In this document: in pieces, positions 31,804-40,519 of the stretch
How positions within the stretch are numbered: the stretch's first letter is position 1
Layout: the number at the start of each line of letters is the position of its first letter
Assembly (NCBI GenBank): GCA_028282905.1
Contig: JANQGW010000158.1
Coordinates: forward strand, 1 to 45,146
Direction: 5' to 3'
Source of the DNA: Sedimentisphaerales bacterium
GTDB taxonomy: Bacteria; Planctomycetota; Phycisphaerae; Sedimentisphaerales; Anaerohalosphaeraceae
DNA length: 45,146 nucleotides
Translations under genes and position numbers: made by a program
Notes under the pieces: model-generated
The model's input: the letters and a program-made list of their open reading frames with translations, nothing else
Database searches by the model: none
What the model was told of the DNA's origin: nothing

Positions 31804-32484
31804 ATGATAAAAAACAAAGCATTACTTTCATTATTATTACTGGTGCCGGCGCCGACGATTGGGGTTGTGGCCGGAATGATTCTTTGGCCGGATACGGCGC
31901 TTGGCAAGGGGCTGTTTATGTTCAGCAAAGTGTGGCTGTTTGCGTTGCCGGTGCTGTGGTATAAGTTTATTGACAAGGCGAAGTTGACCTGGTCGCGGCC
32001 GCGAAAGGGCGGTTTCGGTTTCGGTCTTCTTTCCGGCGGGATTATTACCGCCATTATCGCCGCGGCGTATTTCCTGCTGGGACCGATTTTCCTCGAAGAA
32101 GGTGACTTGGCCTCCAAAATGGTCGAGATCGGCCTGGATAACCCGTGGAAGTATCTGGGCGGAGCGTTGTATTGGATTTGCATCAATTCCGTGCTGGAAG
32201 AATACGTCTGGCGATGGTTTGTCGTCCGGCAGTGTGAAGCACTGGTTAAGCCGAAAACAGCGGTCATCGTCTCGGCTGCTTGTTTTACACTGCACCACGC
32301 GGTCGCATTAAGTACGTTTATGCCCCCGGTAGCGAACATCGTTTGTTCGACGGGTATCTTCATTGGCGGGGCACTCTGGTCGTGGATGTATGTCAAATAC
32401 GAATCCATCTGGCCGGGCTATCTGAGCCACGCGATTGTCGATGTGGCTGTCTTCGGTCTCGGCGCCTGGATGGTTTTTAATTGA
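31804..32484 (+). CDS. CPBP family intramembrane metalloprotease
   Basis: 226 residues with about six or seven membrane helices. The three CPBP/Abi motifs are in order: LEEYVWRWFVVRQ (EExxxR), FTLHHAVALS and LSHAIVDVAVF, giving the Glu/His set of this metalloprotease-like family. N-terminal signal-anchor MIKNKALLSLLLLVPAP. A GAGAAAG sequence precedes the ATG. Members process or chaperone membrane proteins; the substrate here is not evident. It stands alone between two repeat-bearing gaps. Confidence 0.88.
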   Translation: MIKNKALLSLLLLVPAPTIGVVAGMILWPDTALGKGLFMFSKVWLFALPVLWYKFIDKAKLTWSRPRKGGFGFGLLSGGIITAIIAAAYFLLGPIFLEEGDLASKMVEIGLDNPWKYLGGALYWICINSVLEEYVWRWFVVRQCEALVKPKTAVIVSAACFTLHHAVALSTFMPPVANIVCSTGIFIGGALWSWMYVKYESIWPGYLSHAIVDVAVFGLGAWMVFN

Positions 32485-32522
32485 TGAATGATTAATGAAT
32501 AATGATTATTGTCAGGATGAAT

Positions 32523-33590
32523 ATGTTTTTGAATTATTTAACTCGGTGTCTTCGGAGTCCTCGGCGGTTAAATATTAATCCGTGGAAATCCGTGCAATCC
32601 GTGGTTTTTCTATTGTTACTGCTGTGTGGAGTCGCCGCGGCGGAGTATGATGCGCGGCAGGAAATTATCAAATTTATGAAAAACACCGGTATGGACAAGG
32701 TGCTTTATGCCCCGGTGACAGTGGATCAGAGGTGGCCCGGCCTTTTGGAGATTGCTGATGAAGGGATTTTTGCGATCCAGCATGAACTGCTCAAGTCTGA
32801 AATCGGCACCGATCCGAACGTGGTGATCGATGACGAGGTGACAGTTGACCCGACAGTCAAACACCTGTTTATTGTTACGCATGGCTGGCTGGATAAAAGT
32901 GAAAAAAAGTGGCCGGCGAAAATGGCCGCCGCGATGGCCGAACGTGTCGATCCAAACGAATGGACGTGCATGTCCTACGACTGGAAGGGCGGCTCGGTCG
33001 TGATTACCTCGGTGCAGGCGGCTGAATATGCCCGCGACATTGCCGGCCCGCGGCTGGCGACGGCTGTTTTGCAGCTTCCCGTTGATTTTAAACATGTGCA
33101 TCTGGTGGGCCATTCGGCGGGGTCGTGGACGATTCACGCCGCTGCGAAAAAACTGGCCGCCGCACGGCCCGACATTACAGTTCACCTGACGTTTCTGGAT
33201 GCTTATGTGCCGGAAAAGTGGAATCCTGAAATTCTCGGCCATATCTTTGTGGATGTCAAACGTCAGAGAAATCAGCTTTGGGCCGAACATTACTTCACCA
33301 AAGACATTACATACAAAGTAACCCAGCATAAACTGCCGAATGCGCACAATGTGGATATCAATGACATCGATCCGCTCATCAAAGAGCACGAGTTTCCCTA
33401 TCGCTGGTACATGGCGACCATCACCGGCAAATACGACCGCTGGGACGAAAAAAAGGAGCCGGTCGTCACTCTCGCCGGCGAAACCGAATACGGTTTTACC
33501 CGCAGTCGCGAAGCCGGCGAAGACAACTACGCCCAGTCACGAAAACTCAAACTCGGCAACAAACCTGTCCGCATCAAAGACAACGATTAA
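32523..33590 (+). CDS. Exported alpha/beta hydrolase (lipase-like)
   Basis: 355 residues from ATG 32523 (AGGA upstream; ATG 32502 also in frame). Hydrophobic signal VVFLLLLLCGVAAA ends near residue 40; the unusually long segment before it (LTRCLRSPRRLNINPWKSVQSV) is encoded by an intergenic-type repeat. The body has VTHGWLDKSEKKWP at the oxyanion position and nucleophile elbow VGHSAGSW, then LTFLDAYVPEKW for the acid, as in triacylglycerol-lipase-like folds. The catalytic histidine is probably in the KLPNAHNVD region. Location is periplasm or outside. The last codon and stop fall in the palindrome at 33585-33610. Confidence 0.82.
   Translation: MFLNYLTRCLRSPRRLNINPWKSVQSVVFLLLLLCGVAAAEYDARQEIIKFMKNTGMDKVLYAPVTVDQRWPGLLEIADEGIFAIQHELLKSEIGTDPNVVIDDEVTVDPTVKHLFIVTHGWLDKSEKKWPAKMAAAMAERVDPNEWTCMSYDWKGGSVVITSVQAAEYARDIAGPRLATAVLQLPVDFKHVHLVGHSAGSWTIHAAAKKLAAARPDITVHLTFLDAYVPEKWNPEILGHIFVDVKRQRNQLWAEHYFTKDITYKVTQHKLPNAHNVDINDIDPLIKEHEFPYRWYMATITGKYDRWDEKKEPVVTLAGETEYGFTRSREAGEDNYAQSRKLKLGNKPVRIKDND
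32540..32604 (+). repeat. Short-period repeat inside the 5' end of a hydrolase gene
   Basis: AACTCGGTGTCTTCGG-type block (32540-32573), then AATCCGTGG, AAATCCGTGC and AATCCGTGG (32577-32604). It encodes the residues before the signal peptide core of the gene at 32523. Confidence 0.7.
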
Positions 33591-33610
33591 CGCTCAATTC
33601 AGCGTTAATC
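33585..33610. other. Perfect 10-bp inverted repeat over a stop codon
   Basis: GATTAACGCT (33585-33594) and AGCGTTAATC (33601-33610) flank a 6-nt loop. The hydrolase TAA is inside the left arm. No U-tract follows, so it is a weak terminator at best; AGCGTTAATC also occurs in the repeat patch at 22921-22930. Confidence 0.6.
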
Positions 33611-33691
33611 TTGCCATTAAATCCTTGCTATTTTGACGATTTGTGTTATCTCTGTAAGGCGTGATTTTATTTAGCTTTAGGAGAATACACA

Positions 33692-35143
33692 ATGAATCGT
33701 AGAAGTTTTCTTAAACGCGTCGGTGTGGGCACCGCTTCACTCATGATGGTCGGCTGCAGTGCCGGTTTTTCCAAAAATTCCGCCAAGCGGCCTCCCAATA
33801 TCATTTTCATCATGACCGATGATCTGGGCTATCAGGAATTGGGTTGTTACGGCCAGAAAAAGATCAAGACTCCCAATATCGATCAACTCGCCGCCGAAGG
33901 CATGAAGTTTACCGATTACTATAGCGGCTCGGCGGTCTGCGCTCCTGCCCGGTGCAATCTGGTCACCGGCAAGCACGGCGGACATGCCTATGTTCGGGAC
34001 AACGGCGAAATCGGCGGCTGGGACACATACAACGGCCAGACGCCGCTGCCTGCGGGTCAGGAAAACTTCGCGACTCTTTTGAAAAAGCAGGGATACGCCA
34101 CCGGCGCTTTCGGCAAGTGGGGACTGGGACGTGTAGACTCGACCGGTGATCCGCTGGAGCAGGGTTTTGACCGATTCTTCGGCTACAACTGCCAACGGCA
34201 CGCACACAATCTGTATCCCCGGTTTCTGGTGGACGATAAGAAGAAAAGAACGCTGGAAGGCAACACCCGCGGCCTGACCGGCAAGCACTATGCCCCGCAG
34301 GTCATCGCCGATGAAATGCTGGAATTCGTTCGCGACAAGAAAGACCAGCCGTTCTTTGTTTATTACCCGACGGTGCTGCCGCACCTGGCACTGCAGGCGC
34401 CGCAGGCCGACATTGACGCCTATAAGGGCAAATGGGATGATCCGCCTTATAAAGGAGGGTCCTACCTGCCTCATCCGACGCCGAAGTCCTGCTATGCGGC
34501 GATGGTGACGTTTGTTGACAAGCAGGTTGGCCGGCTCATGGCACTGCTGAAGGAACTAGGGCTGGATGACAATACGATTGTCTTCTTTACTTCGGATAAC
34601 GGTACCACTCACCTCAAGAAACAGGTCGATTATGAGTTCTTCGAAAGCGTTGGCGAGCTTCGCGGCCTGAAGGGCGCACTCTACGAAGGCGGTATCCGCG
34701 TGCCGATGGTCGCTCATTGGCCCGGTAAGATTAAGGCCGGGACGGTTACCGATCTTCCGTCGGCGCATTATGATGTATTGGCGACACTGGCCGACTTGAC
34801 CGGTGTTAAGGCCCCGGCCGATACCGACGGCATCAGTTTCCTGCCGACGTTGATGTCCAAACCACGCAAGCAGAAAAAACATGACTACCTGTTCTGGGAT
34901 TTTGCCGGTTACGGCGGTCAGTTGGCCGTCCGCATGGGTAAATGGAAAGGCATTAAACGAAATCTCCGCAAAAAACCGAATGCCCCGCTGGAACTCTACG
35001 ATCTGGAAAAGGATATTGCCGAAAGCACCAACGTGGCGGCTGACTATCCCGAGGTTGCCAAGAAGATTGAAATGATTATGCTCGAAGCCAGGACCAAACC
35101 TGAAATCGAAAAATTCCGGTTTGGTCAATACTCTGACAGTTAA
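33692..35143 (+). CDS. Sulfatase (family S1), Tat/lipoprotein signal
   Basis: 483 residues; AGGAG before the ATG. The N-terminus MNRRSFLKR is a twin-arginine motif, and MMVGC (Cys22) is a lipobox, so it is probably exported folded and lipid-anchored. Metal-site IFIMTDDLGYQELGCYG (Asp43-Asp44), maturation motif C83-A-P-A-R87, GKWGLG and TSDNGTTHLK are all present. It resembles the S1 sulfatases that act on sulfated glycans. First gene of the 33.7-45.1 kb glycan locus; a strong hairpin follows its stop. The substrate cannot be told from the sequence alone. Confidence 0.93.
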   Translation: MNRRSFLKRVGVGTASLMMVGCSAGFSKNSAKRPPNIIFIMTDDLGYQELGCYGQKKIKTPNIDQLAAEGMKFTDYYSGSAVCAPARCNLVTGKHGGHAYVRDNGEIGGWDTYNGQTPLPAGQENFATLLKKQGYATGAFGKWGLGRVDSTGDPLEQGFDRFFGYNCQRHAHNLYPRFLVDDKKKRTLEGNTRGLTGKHYAPQVIADEMLEFVRDKKDQPFFVYYPTVLPHLALQAPQADIDAYKGKWDDPPYKGGSYLPHPTPKSCYAAMVTFVDKQVGRLMALLKELGLDDNTIVFFTSDNGTTHLKKQVDYEFFESVGELRGLKGALYEGGIRVPMVAHWPGKIKAGTVTDLPSAHYDVLATLADLTGVKAPADTDGISFLPTLMSKPRKQKKHDYLFWDFAGYGGQLAVRMGKWKGIKRNLRKKPNAPLELYDLEKDIAESTNVAADYPEVAKKIEMIMLEARTKPEIEKFRFGQYSDS

Positions 35144-35156
35144 GAGATTATTTTTT

Positions 35157-35190
35157 AAGGTTCAAGGGGCTTAATGTTCCCTTGAACCTT
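35157..35190 (+). terminator. Hairpin terminator after sulfatase gene
   Basis: AAGGTTCAAGGG (35157-35168) and CCCTTGAACCTT (35179-35190) form a perfect 12-bp stem with a 10-nt loop, then TTGATTAATATT. The T-run is short, so termination may be partial. Confidence 0.7.
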
Positions 35191-35214
35191 TTGATTAATA
35201 TTGCAGATAAAGTA

Positions 35215-35230
35215 TGGTAGCCGTCTTGCT
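35215..35230 (+). promoter_or_regulatory. Sigma-54-like promoter candidate for GH20 gene
   Basis: TGGTAGC-CGTC-TTGCT keeps the GG and the full TTGCT -12 element at exact spacing, though the -24 half is only TGG. The start would be near 35241, 19 nt before ATG 35260, with GAGGT in the leader. It lies right after the terminator, where a promoter is expected. Confidence 0.4.
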
Positions 35231-35259
35231 GACGAACAGGCAGATGAGGTAAAAGCGTT

Positions 35260-37455
35260 ATGTATCGAATCCGGTGGGGTCTTTATGCTCTGGTAATAAC
35301 GGCGGTCTTTTGCATCTCCGGCGTGTGCCGGGGCGATCTTGAAGTAACGAGTCTTTCCGGCAATGAATTGAAATGGACGCTTGCGACACCGGATGCCTCG
35401 AAAGCCAAAACCGCTCTGATTCCGTATCCCGTCCGGGTGGACTGGGATTGCGATGATGCCAGTCTTGCCTGTCCTGAAATTGTCTTGTCGGATAACATTG
35501 AGCAGGCTGAGAAGTCTCTCCTTCAAGTTGAGTTATTGGAAATCTTAGCTGAAGCAGGCATCAATCCTGACAATACTGGTGCCGCGCCAACCTGTCAGAT
35601 CAAGTTACTCATGGGGGAAATAGCCGGTTATTTCAACCTGCAGGAAGCGTATGAGCTAAACGTTAACGGTCAGACGGTTACTCTCAAAGCTCATAGTGCT
35701 CACGGCATGTTTAATGCCTTGCAGACGTTGAGGCAGCTAATATTCTGCAGAAATAACCGCCCCTTTATTGCCGGCTGTGCGATTCAGGATTGGCCGGCGT
35801 TCAGGCTTCGCGGCGTCATGCTGGATTGTGGTCGAAACTTCATGTCTGTTGAGTTCATCAAGCGGCACATGAAAAATCTGTCGCGTTATAAGATTAATAC
35901 GCTGCATCTTCACCTGGCGGATGACCCGGCGTGGCGTCTGGAGATTAAGAAATACCCCCAACTGGTGGATGCGAAACATCACTGGCCCACACGTCAGCCC
36001 GGCCGATATTACACCCAGTCGGACATGAAAGAACTGGTGCGTTTTTGCCGCCGACGGCACATCACGATTATTCCCGAAACGGATATGCCCGGCCACAGCA
36101 GCAGCTTCAAGCGTGCCATGGGATTTGACATGCAGACACCCGAAGGTGTCAGTTCTCTCAAGCATATTTTGGACGAGGCTTGCGAGCTTTTCCCCGGGCC
36201 CTATTATCATATTGGTTCGGATGAAGTCCACATCAAAATGAAGAGCTTTATGCCGACGATGATTCAATATGTCCGCAGTAAAGGCAAAATTCCGATTGTC
36301 TGGAATCCCGGGCATCTGCCGGATCGTGATGTCGTCAACATGCACTGGGGACAGCATGTTGGTCATAAAGTGGACAAAACCATGAAGCATATCGACACCA
36401 ACGGCTTCTATATGGACTGGATTGATTCACAGTCTGGCGTCTATCAGTTTTTCTTCCAGCAACCCTGTGATAGGCCGCAGGGGTCGGAGTTGGCCATCGG
36501 AGCGGTCACGCCGATTTGGACCGATGGTGCCCTGAGCCATGAGGACCGTGTCGTCGAACAATACCCTTTTTATCCCTGTTCACTGACCTTTGCTGAACGC
36601 AGTTGGCGAGGCGCCAAAGAAAAGCGTATAGACCTAATGGCCCGACTGCCGCAGCCCGGCACCAACGCTTATATGGCATTTGCGGAGTTCGAAGCCCGGC
36701 TCACCCGGCACCGCGATTTGTACTTTTACGATGAACCCTTTGCTTATGTCCGGCAAAGCCATATTCCATGGCGGTTAATAGGTCCGTTCAATCATCAGGG
36801 GCAAAATGACACTGTTTTTGAACCCGAGCGGGTGATTAAAGAGCAGTATGAGGATGGCGATAAAATTCTGACCTGGAAGGCGCCGCCGGCATGGGGGGGG
36901 GCGATTCACCTGCGGCATTTCTACGATATGTTCAATATGCATCAGAAAAGGTATCGTATCAATCACTGGCCGGCTGCCATGACCGATGCGGTTGGCTCAG
37001 GTGACGGTACCTGCTATGGCCTGACCTATATAAAGTCTCCGAAACAACAGGATGTTTATCTGATGTTTGGCATCGGCGGGATGTGGGGCCATACCGGCGG
37101 ATACCGTACGGCTCGGGCACCGCAGCAGGGGCAATGGGATTTTTCGGGCGGTGACATATGGCTCAATGATATCCGAGTCGAACCGCCGCAGTGGCCTTTT
37201 GAAAGTCTGCCCTGGACCGGATGGGGCAAAGGACGCATCGAAAATGCGCCGCTGACTGAAGAAGGGTATTTCTTTCGCCCACCCGTCAAGGTTCGGTTCA
37301 ATGCAGGCTGGAACAAGATTCTGATACGACTGCCTTTCGGATGGTGGAAAGGAGATACGGGCCAGCGAAAATGGTTCTTTAACTGCATTCCCGTTTCATG
37401 GGACGGAAAGCATTACCGCGAAATTGATAGCCTTGAATACAGCATTAAACCATAG
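35260..37455 (+). CDS. Glycoside hydrolase family 20 beta-N-acetylhexosaminidase
   Basis: 731 residues with signal peptide 1-25. A GH20 N-terminal alpha/beta domain (~40-175; YELNVNGQTVTLKAHSAHGMFNALQTLRQL) is followed by the barrel (~180-500; FRLRGVMLDCGRNF, LHLHLADDPAWRLEI, IIPETDMPGHSS). The catalytic pair D321-E322 lies in YYHIGSDEVH; substrate-assisted cleavage releases terminal GlcNAc/GalNAc. About 200 C-terminal residues (GPFNHQGQNDTVFEPE..., IWLNDIRVEPP) look like an added beta-sandwich. Together with sulfatases this suggests a sulfated amino-sugar glycan. A run of nine G at 36893-36901 lies in frame within the C-terminal part (codons for W-G-G). Confidence 0.9.
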   Translation: MYRIRWGLYALVITAVFCISGVCRGDLEVTSLSGNELKWTLATPDASKAKTALIPYPVRVDWDCDDASLACPEIVLSDNIEQAEKSLLQVELLEILAEAGINPDNTGAAPTCQIKLLMGEIAGYFNLQEAYELNVNGQTVTLKAHSAHGMFNALQTLRQLIFCRNNRPFIAGCAIQDWPAFRLRGVMLDCGRNFMSVEFIKRHMKNLSRYKINTLHLHLADDPAWRLEIKKYPQLVDAKHHWPTRQPGRYYTQSDMKELVRFCRRRHITIIPETDMPGHSSSFKRAMGFDMQTPEGVSSLKHILDEACELFPGPYYHIGSDEVHIKMKSFMPTMIQYVRSKGKIPIVWNPGHLPDRDVVNMHWGQHVGHKVDKTMKHIDTNGFYMDWIDSQSGVYQFFFQQPCDRPQGSELAIGAVTPIWTDGALSHEDRVVEQYPFYPCSLTFAERSWRGAKEKRIDLMARLPQPGTNAYMAFAEFEARLTRHRDLYFYDEPFAYVRQSHIPWRLIGPFNHQGQNDTVFEPERVIKEQYEDGDKILTWKAPPAWGGAIHLRHFYDMFNMHQKRYRINHWPAAMTDAVGSGDGTCYGLTYIKSPKQQDVYLMFGIGGMWGHTGGYRTARAPQQGQWDFSGGDIWLNDIRVEPPQWPFESLPWTGWGKGRIENAPLTEEGYFFRPPVKVRFNAGWNKILIRLPFGWWKGDTGQRKWFFNCIPVSWDGKHYREIDSLEYSIKP

Positions 37456-37523
37456 ATGGCCGTTTGTGAGATTTTTGAGAACATAGATATCGTTAACTCA
37501 ACTTAAATATAAGGAATTGAATA

Positions 37524-38999
37524 ATGAATCGCCGCGTATTTTTGAAAACAGTTGGTATGTCTGCTGTAACAGTGACAATGGCCGGTTGTATGGGCCGAGG
37601 TGGTACGTCAGGTAAAACATCTCAGCAACCGCCGAACATCGTGTTTGTTTTTCCCGACCAGATGCGCGGACAGGCGATGGGCTTTTTAGGTGAAGAGCCG
37701 GTATTGACACCGCATCTGGACCGGTTTGCGGCCGAGTCTTTGGTATTGCCGCAGATGGTCAGCAATTACCCCGTATGCAGTCCGTTCCGGGCCATGCTGA
37801 TGACCGGCCGGTATCCGCATGCCAACAAGGTGACCAGCAACTGCAACTCCGGTAGCGCGCCGTTTGACTGTGAATTGCAGGAATCCGACCGCTGCTGGTC
37901 CGATGTCCTCAAAGACAAGGGTTACAGTCTCGGTTATATCGGTAAATGGCACTTGGACTCACCGCATACGCCTTTTATCAAGTGCAAGAACAACAGTGAA
38001 AAATTTGCCTGGAACGAATGGTGCCCGCCCAAACGCCGTCACGGATTTGACTTTTGGTACGCTTACGGCACATACGATTATCACAACCGTCCGATGTACT
38101 GGAAAACGGATGCCGGCCGAGAGGGTTTCCACTTTGTCGATCAGTGGGGGCCGGAACATGAAGCGGACCTGGCCGTAAACTATATCAAAAACGAGGGCGG
38201 CAAGTACCGTGACTCCAGCAAGCCCTTCGCGCTGACAGTGTCAATGAACCCGCCGCATACGCCTTATAAAATGGTACCGCAGAAATACGTGGATCGGTAT
38301 AAAGATAAATCACTGGAAGATCTGTGCAAACGGCCGAATATCCCTGCTGCGGATGCGAAATTCGGAAAGTATTATCGAAATAACATCCGTCACTATTATG
38401 CACAGGTGACAGGAGTTGATGAGCAGTTCGGTCGGATTTTAGAAGCCTTGAAACAGCAGGGGCTTGAGGACAATACCATCGTCGTCTTTACGTCTGATCA
38501 CGGCAATTGCCTGGGCATTCACAACATGGTATCCAAAAACAACCGCTATGAAGAATCCATGCGCATTCCGTTTTTAGTTCGTTGGCCGGGTAAAATCAAA
38601 CCGCGGAAAGACGATTTGCTGTTTTCCGGACTGGATATTTGCCCGACACTGCTGGACTTGGCAGGCTTTAAGCGGGATATCCCTGATGTGGTTGACGGAA
38701 AGAGTTATGCCAGACAATTTCTTACCGGCAAAGGCAAACGCCCCGAGTGGCAGTGGTACATGTGGACACCGGTAGGTAAGCCACAGTGGGGGCGCCGCGG
38801 CATACGAAACCCCCAATACACCTTTGTCGTCAGTAAGGCCGAGGGCAAGCCCGAAGAAGTTTTCCTGCACGATAATGTCAACGACCCGTATCAATTGAAA
38901 AACATCGCGGATGAGCAGCCGGAATTGGTCACATTTCTAAGAAAGACACTTGAAAAGACTCTTGCCCAGTACAACGATCCGTGGCTGAAAACAGTTTGA
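37524..38999 (+). CDS. Sulfatase (family S1), Tat/lipoprotein signal
   Basis: 491 residues; AAGGA upstream of the ATG. Twin-arginine MNRRVFLK and lipobox MAGC (Cys22). The metal site reads VFVFPDQMRGQAMG (Asp45 followed by Gln rather than a second Asp, as in one branch of S1). The maturation motif is C85-S-P-F-R89 followed by AMLMTGRYP. TSDHGNCLGIHNMVSKN and a long insert near residues 150-200 complete the pattern. It is 68 nt after GH20 and may be co-transcribed. It is closer to the sulfatase at 40520 than to those at 809 and 33692. Confidence 0.92.
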   Translation: MNRRVFLKTVGMSAVTVTMAGCMGRGGTSGKTSQQPPNIVFVFPDQMRGQAMGFLGEEPVLTPHLDRFAAESLVLPQMVSNYPVCSPFRAMLMTGRYPHANKVTSNCNSGSAPFDCELQESDRCWSDVLKDKGYSLGYIGKWHLDSPHTPFIKCKNNSEKFAWNEWCPPKRRHGFDFWYAYGTYDYHNRPMYWKTDAGREGFHFVDQWGPEHEADLAVNYIKNEGGKYRDSSKPFALTVSMNPPHTPYKMVPQKYVDRYKDKSLEDLCKRPNIPAADAKFGKYYRNNIRHYYAQVTGVDEQFGRILEALKQQGLEDNTIVVFTSDHGNCLGIHNMVSKNNRYEESMRIPFLVRWPGKIKPRKDDLLFSGLDICPTLLDLAGFKRDIPDVVDGKSYARQFLTGKGKRPEWQWYMWTPVGKPQWGRRGIRNPQYTFVVSKAEGKPEEVFLHDNVNDPYQLKNIADEQPELVTFLRKTLEKTLAQYNDPWLKTV

Positions 39000-39311
39000 C
39001 CTGAAACAGTTTTGTTCCATTTAATCTCTATTATAACTTGCGAATGAAATAATTGGAATAGATTGGCAAGGATAATGGCGGTGTATACTTAAAGCCTGCC
39101 TTTTGGTTGTTTTCAGTTATTTCCTCTCTGTTAAAGCGCATGAAAAACCGGGAAATTTCAAAAAAGATGTCCAATTGGGTAGTTTCCCGGTCATAGACTA
39201 TATAAGGGTAAGTATGGTTTCAGTAATGGAATTACGTTGGAAACCGGTTGCAATGGCTGTTGTATGCCAGCCCTAATATTCTAATTTTAAAGGCAATATG
39301 GAGAGCTTAAA
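39000..39311. promoter_or_regulatory. Regulatory-looking intergenic region upstream of aldose epimerase
   Basis: No gene seen in 312 bp. It contains ACAGTTTTGTTCCATTT (39006-39022), GAATGAAATAA (39042-39052) and ATGTCCAATTG (39167-39177), all with counterparts upstream of the GH2 gene. There is a possible promoter TTGGCA-15 bp-TATACT (39063-39089). A perfect 9-bp inverted repeat ACCGGGAAA/TTTCCCGGT (39147-39155, 39183-39191) encloses the ATGTCCAATTG copy. Confidence 0.45.
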
Positions 39312-40424
39312 ATGAGAACAATCATGGTGGTCTGTGCGGGTCTTTCAATTCTTCTAATGAGCGGCTGTTTTACCGGTGGTGGTGTCAATGTCACGGATTT
39401 TGACGGCATTGCGTTGTATGAGTTGAAAAATGATAATGGGGTCGTCGTTAAAATCACCAACTACGGGGCCACTGTGACCTCTATCCTGGCTCCCGACCGC
39501 AAGGGGAACTTTGCTGATATCGCATTGGGCTATGACCGTGTGGAAGATTACATGAACGCGGTTGATAAGCCGTATTTCGGCTCGATTGTCGGTCGCTACG
39601 GCAACCGCATCGCCAAGGGCAAGTTTACGCTGAACGGTGAAACCTACACGCTCGCAACCAATAACGGCTCCAATCATCTGCACGGCGGCGTCATCGGTTT
39701 TGACAAAGTTGTCTGGAGCGGTTCGCCCATATCCGGCGACGGTTTTACCGGCCTGGAATTGACTTACATGGCCAAAGACCGCGAAGAAGGATACCCCGGC
39801 AACCTGAGCATGAAAGTGACTTATAAACTTAATAACGACAATGAGTTAGTGATTGATTACTATGCGACGACTGACAAGGCCACGCCGGTCAATCTGACCA
39901 ACCACACCTATTTCAACCTGGCCGGCGAAGGCAATGGGACGATTCTCGGTCACAAGTTGATGGTTAACGCTGACCGCTTTACACCGGTGGACGAAACCTT
40001 GATTCCGACAGGTGAACTTAAGCCGGTCAAGGGCACGCCGTTTGATTTTACCAGCCCCAAGGCGATTGGCCATGATATCAAACAGAAAAACCAGCAGTTA
40101 AAGTTCGGCGGCGGCTACGATCACAATTTTGTGCTGAACAAAGGAAACGGCGGCATGACATTAGCCGCTACAGTCTATGAACCGATCAGCGGGCGGTTTA
40201 TGGAAGTGCTGACCGAGGAGCCGGGCATTCAATTCTATTGCGGTAACTTCCTCGACGGCCGCCTGACCGGCAAAGCGGGCAAGCCCTATGTCCATCGCGG
40301 CGGTTTCTGTCTCGAGACCCAGCACTATCCCGACAGTCCCAATCAGCCGAATTTTCCGAGCTGTATCCTGAAGCCGGGACAGGTGTATAAAACTAAGACA
40401 ATTTACCGTTTCTCAACGAAATAA
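39312..40424 (+). CDS. Aldose 1-epimerase (mutarotase), lipoprotein
   Basis: 370 residues; GGAGAG before the ATG. Signal ends LLMSGC (Cys19), so the enzyme is membrane-anchored outside the cytoplasm. Family motifs are in order: YGATVTSILAPDR, GRYGNRIAKGKF, HLHGGVIGFDKVVW, VNLTNHTYFNLAG (catalytic His) and GGFCLETQHYPDSPNQP (catalytic Glu). It interconverts the anomers of free aldoses such as galactose. Periplasmic location fits sugars released by the neighbouring GH20 and GH2 enzymes. Flanked by a motif-rich intergenic region in front and a terminator hairpin behind, so it may be a single-gene unit. Confidence 0.93.
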   Translation: MRTIMVVCAGLSILLMSGCFTGGGVNVTDFDGIALYELKNDNGVVVKITNYGATVTSILAPDRKGNFADIALGYDRVEDYMNAVDKPYFGSIVGRYGNRIAKGKFTLNGETYTLATNNGSNHLHGGVIGFDKVVWSGSPISGDGFTGLELTYMAKDREEGYPGNLSMKVTYKLNNDNELVIDYYATTDKATPVNLTNHTYFNLAGEGNGTILGHKLMVNADRFTPVDETLIPTGELKPVKGTPFDFTSPKAIGHDIKQKNQQLKFGGGYDHNFVLNKGNGGMTLAATVYEPISGRFMEVLTEEPGIQFYCGNFLDGRLTGKAGKPYVHRGGFCLETQHYPDSPNQPNFPSCILKPGQVYKTKTIYRFSTK

Positions 40425-40438
40425 ATTTCCCCAAAAGT

Positions 40439-40486
40439 ATCTCAAAAATGGGGCCGATGATATACTCGGTTCCCATTTTTTGAGAT
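40439..40486 (+). terminator. Rho-independent terminator after aldose epimerase
   Basis: ATCTCAAAAATGGGGCCGA pairs with TCGGTTCCCATTTTTTGAGAT around an 8-nt loop, with one or two bulges, then TTTCTTT. Begins 15 nt after the stop codon. Confidence 0.75.
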
Positions 40487-40519
40487 TTTCTTTAATCTAT
40501 ATTTCAGGAGATCAGGTCA

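Noticed and set aside
39228-39246. Sigma-54 promoter upstream of the aldose epimerase (TTGGAAACCGGTTGCA)
   Set aside because: The GG-to-GC gap is 9 instead of 10 bp, a spacing that normally abolishes function; likewise the TGG...TGC pair in the gap before GH2.
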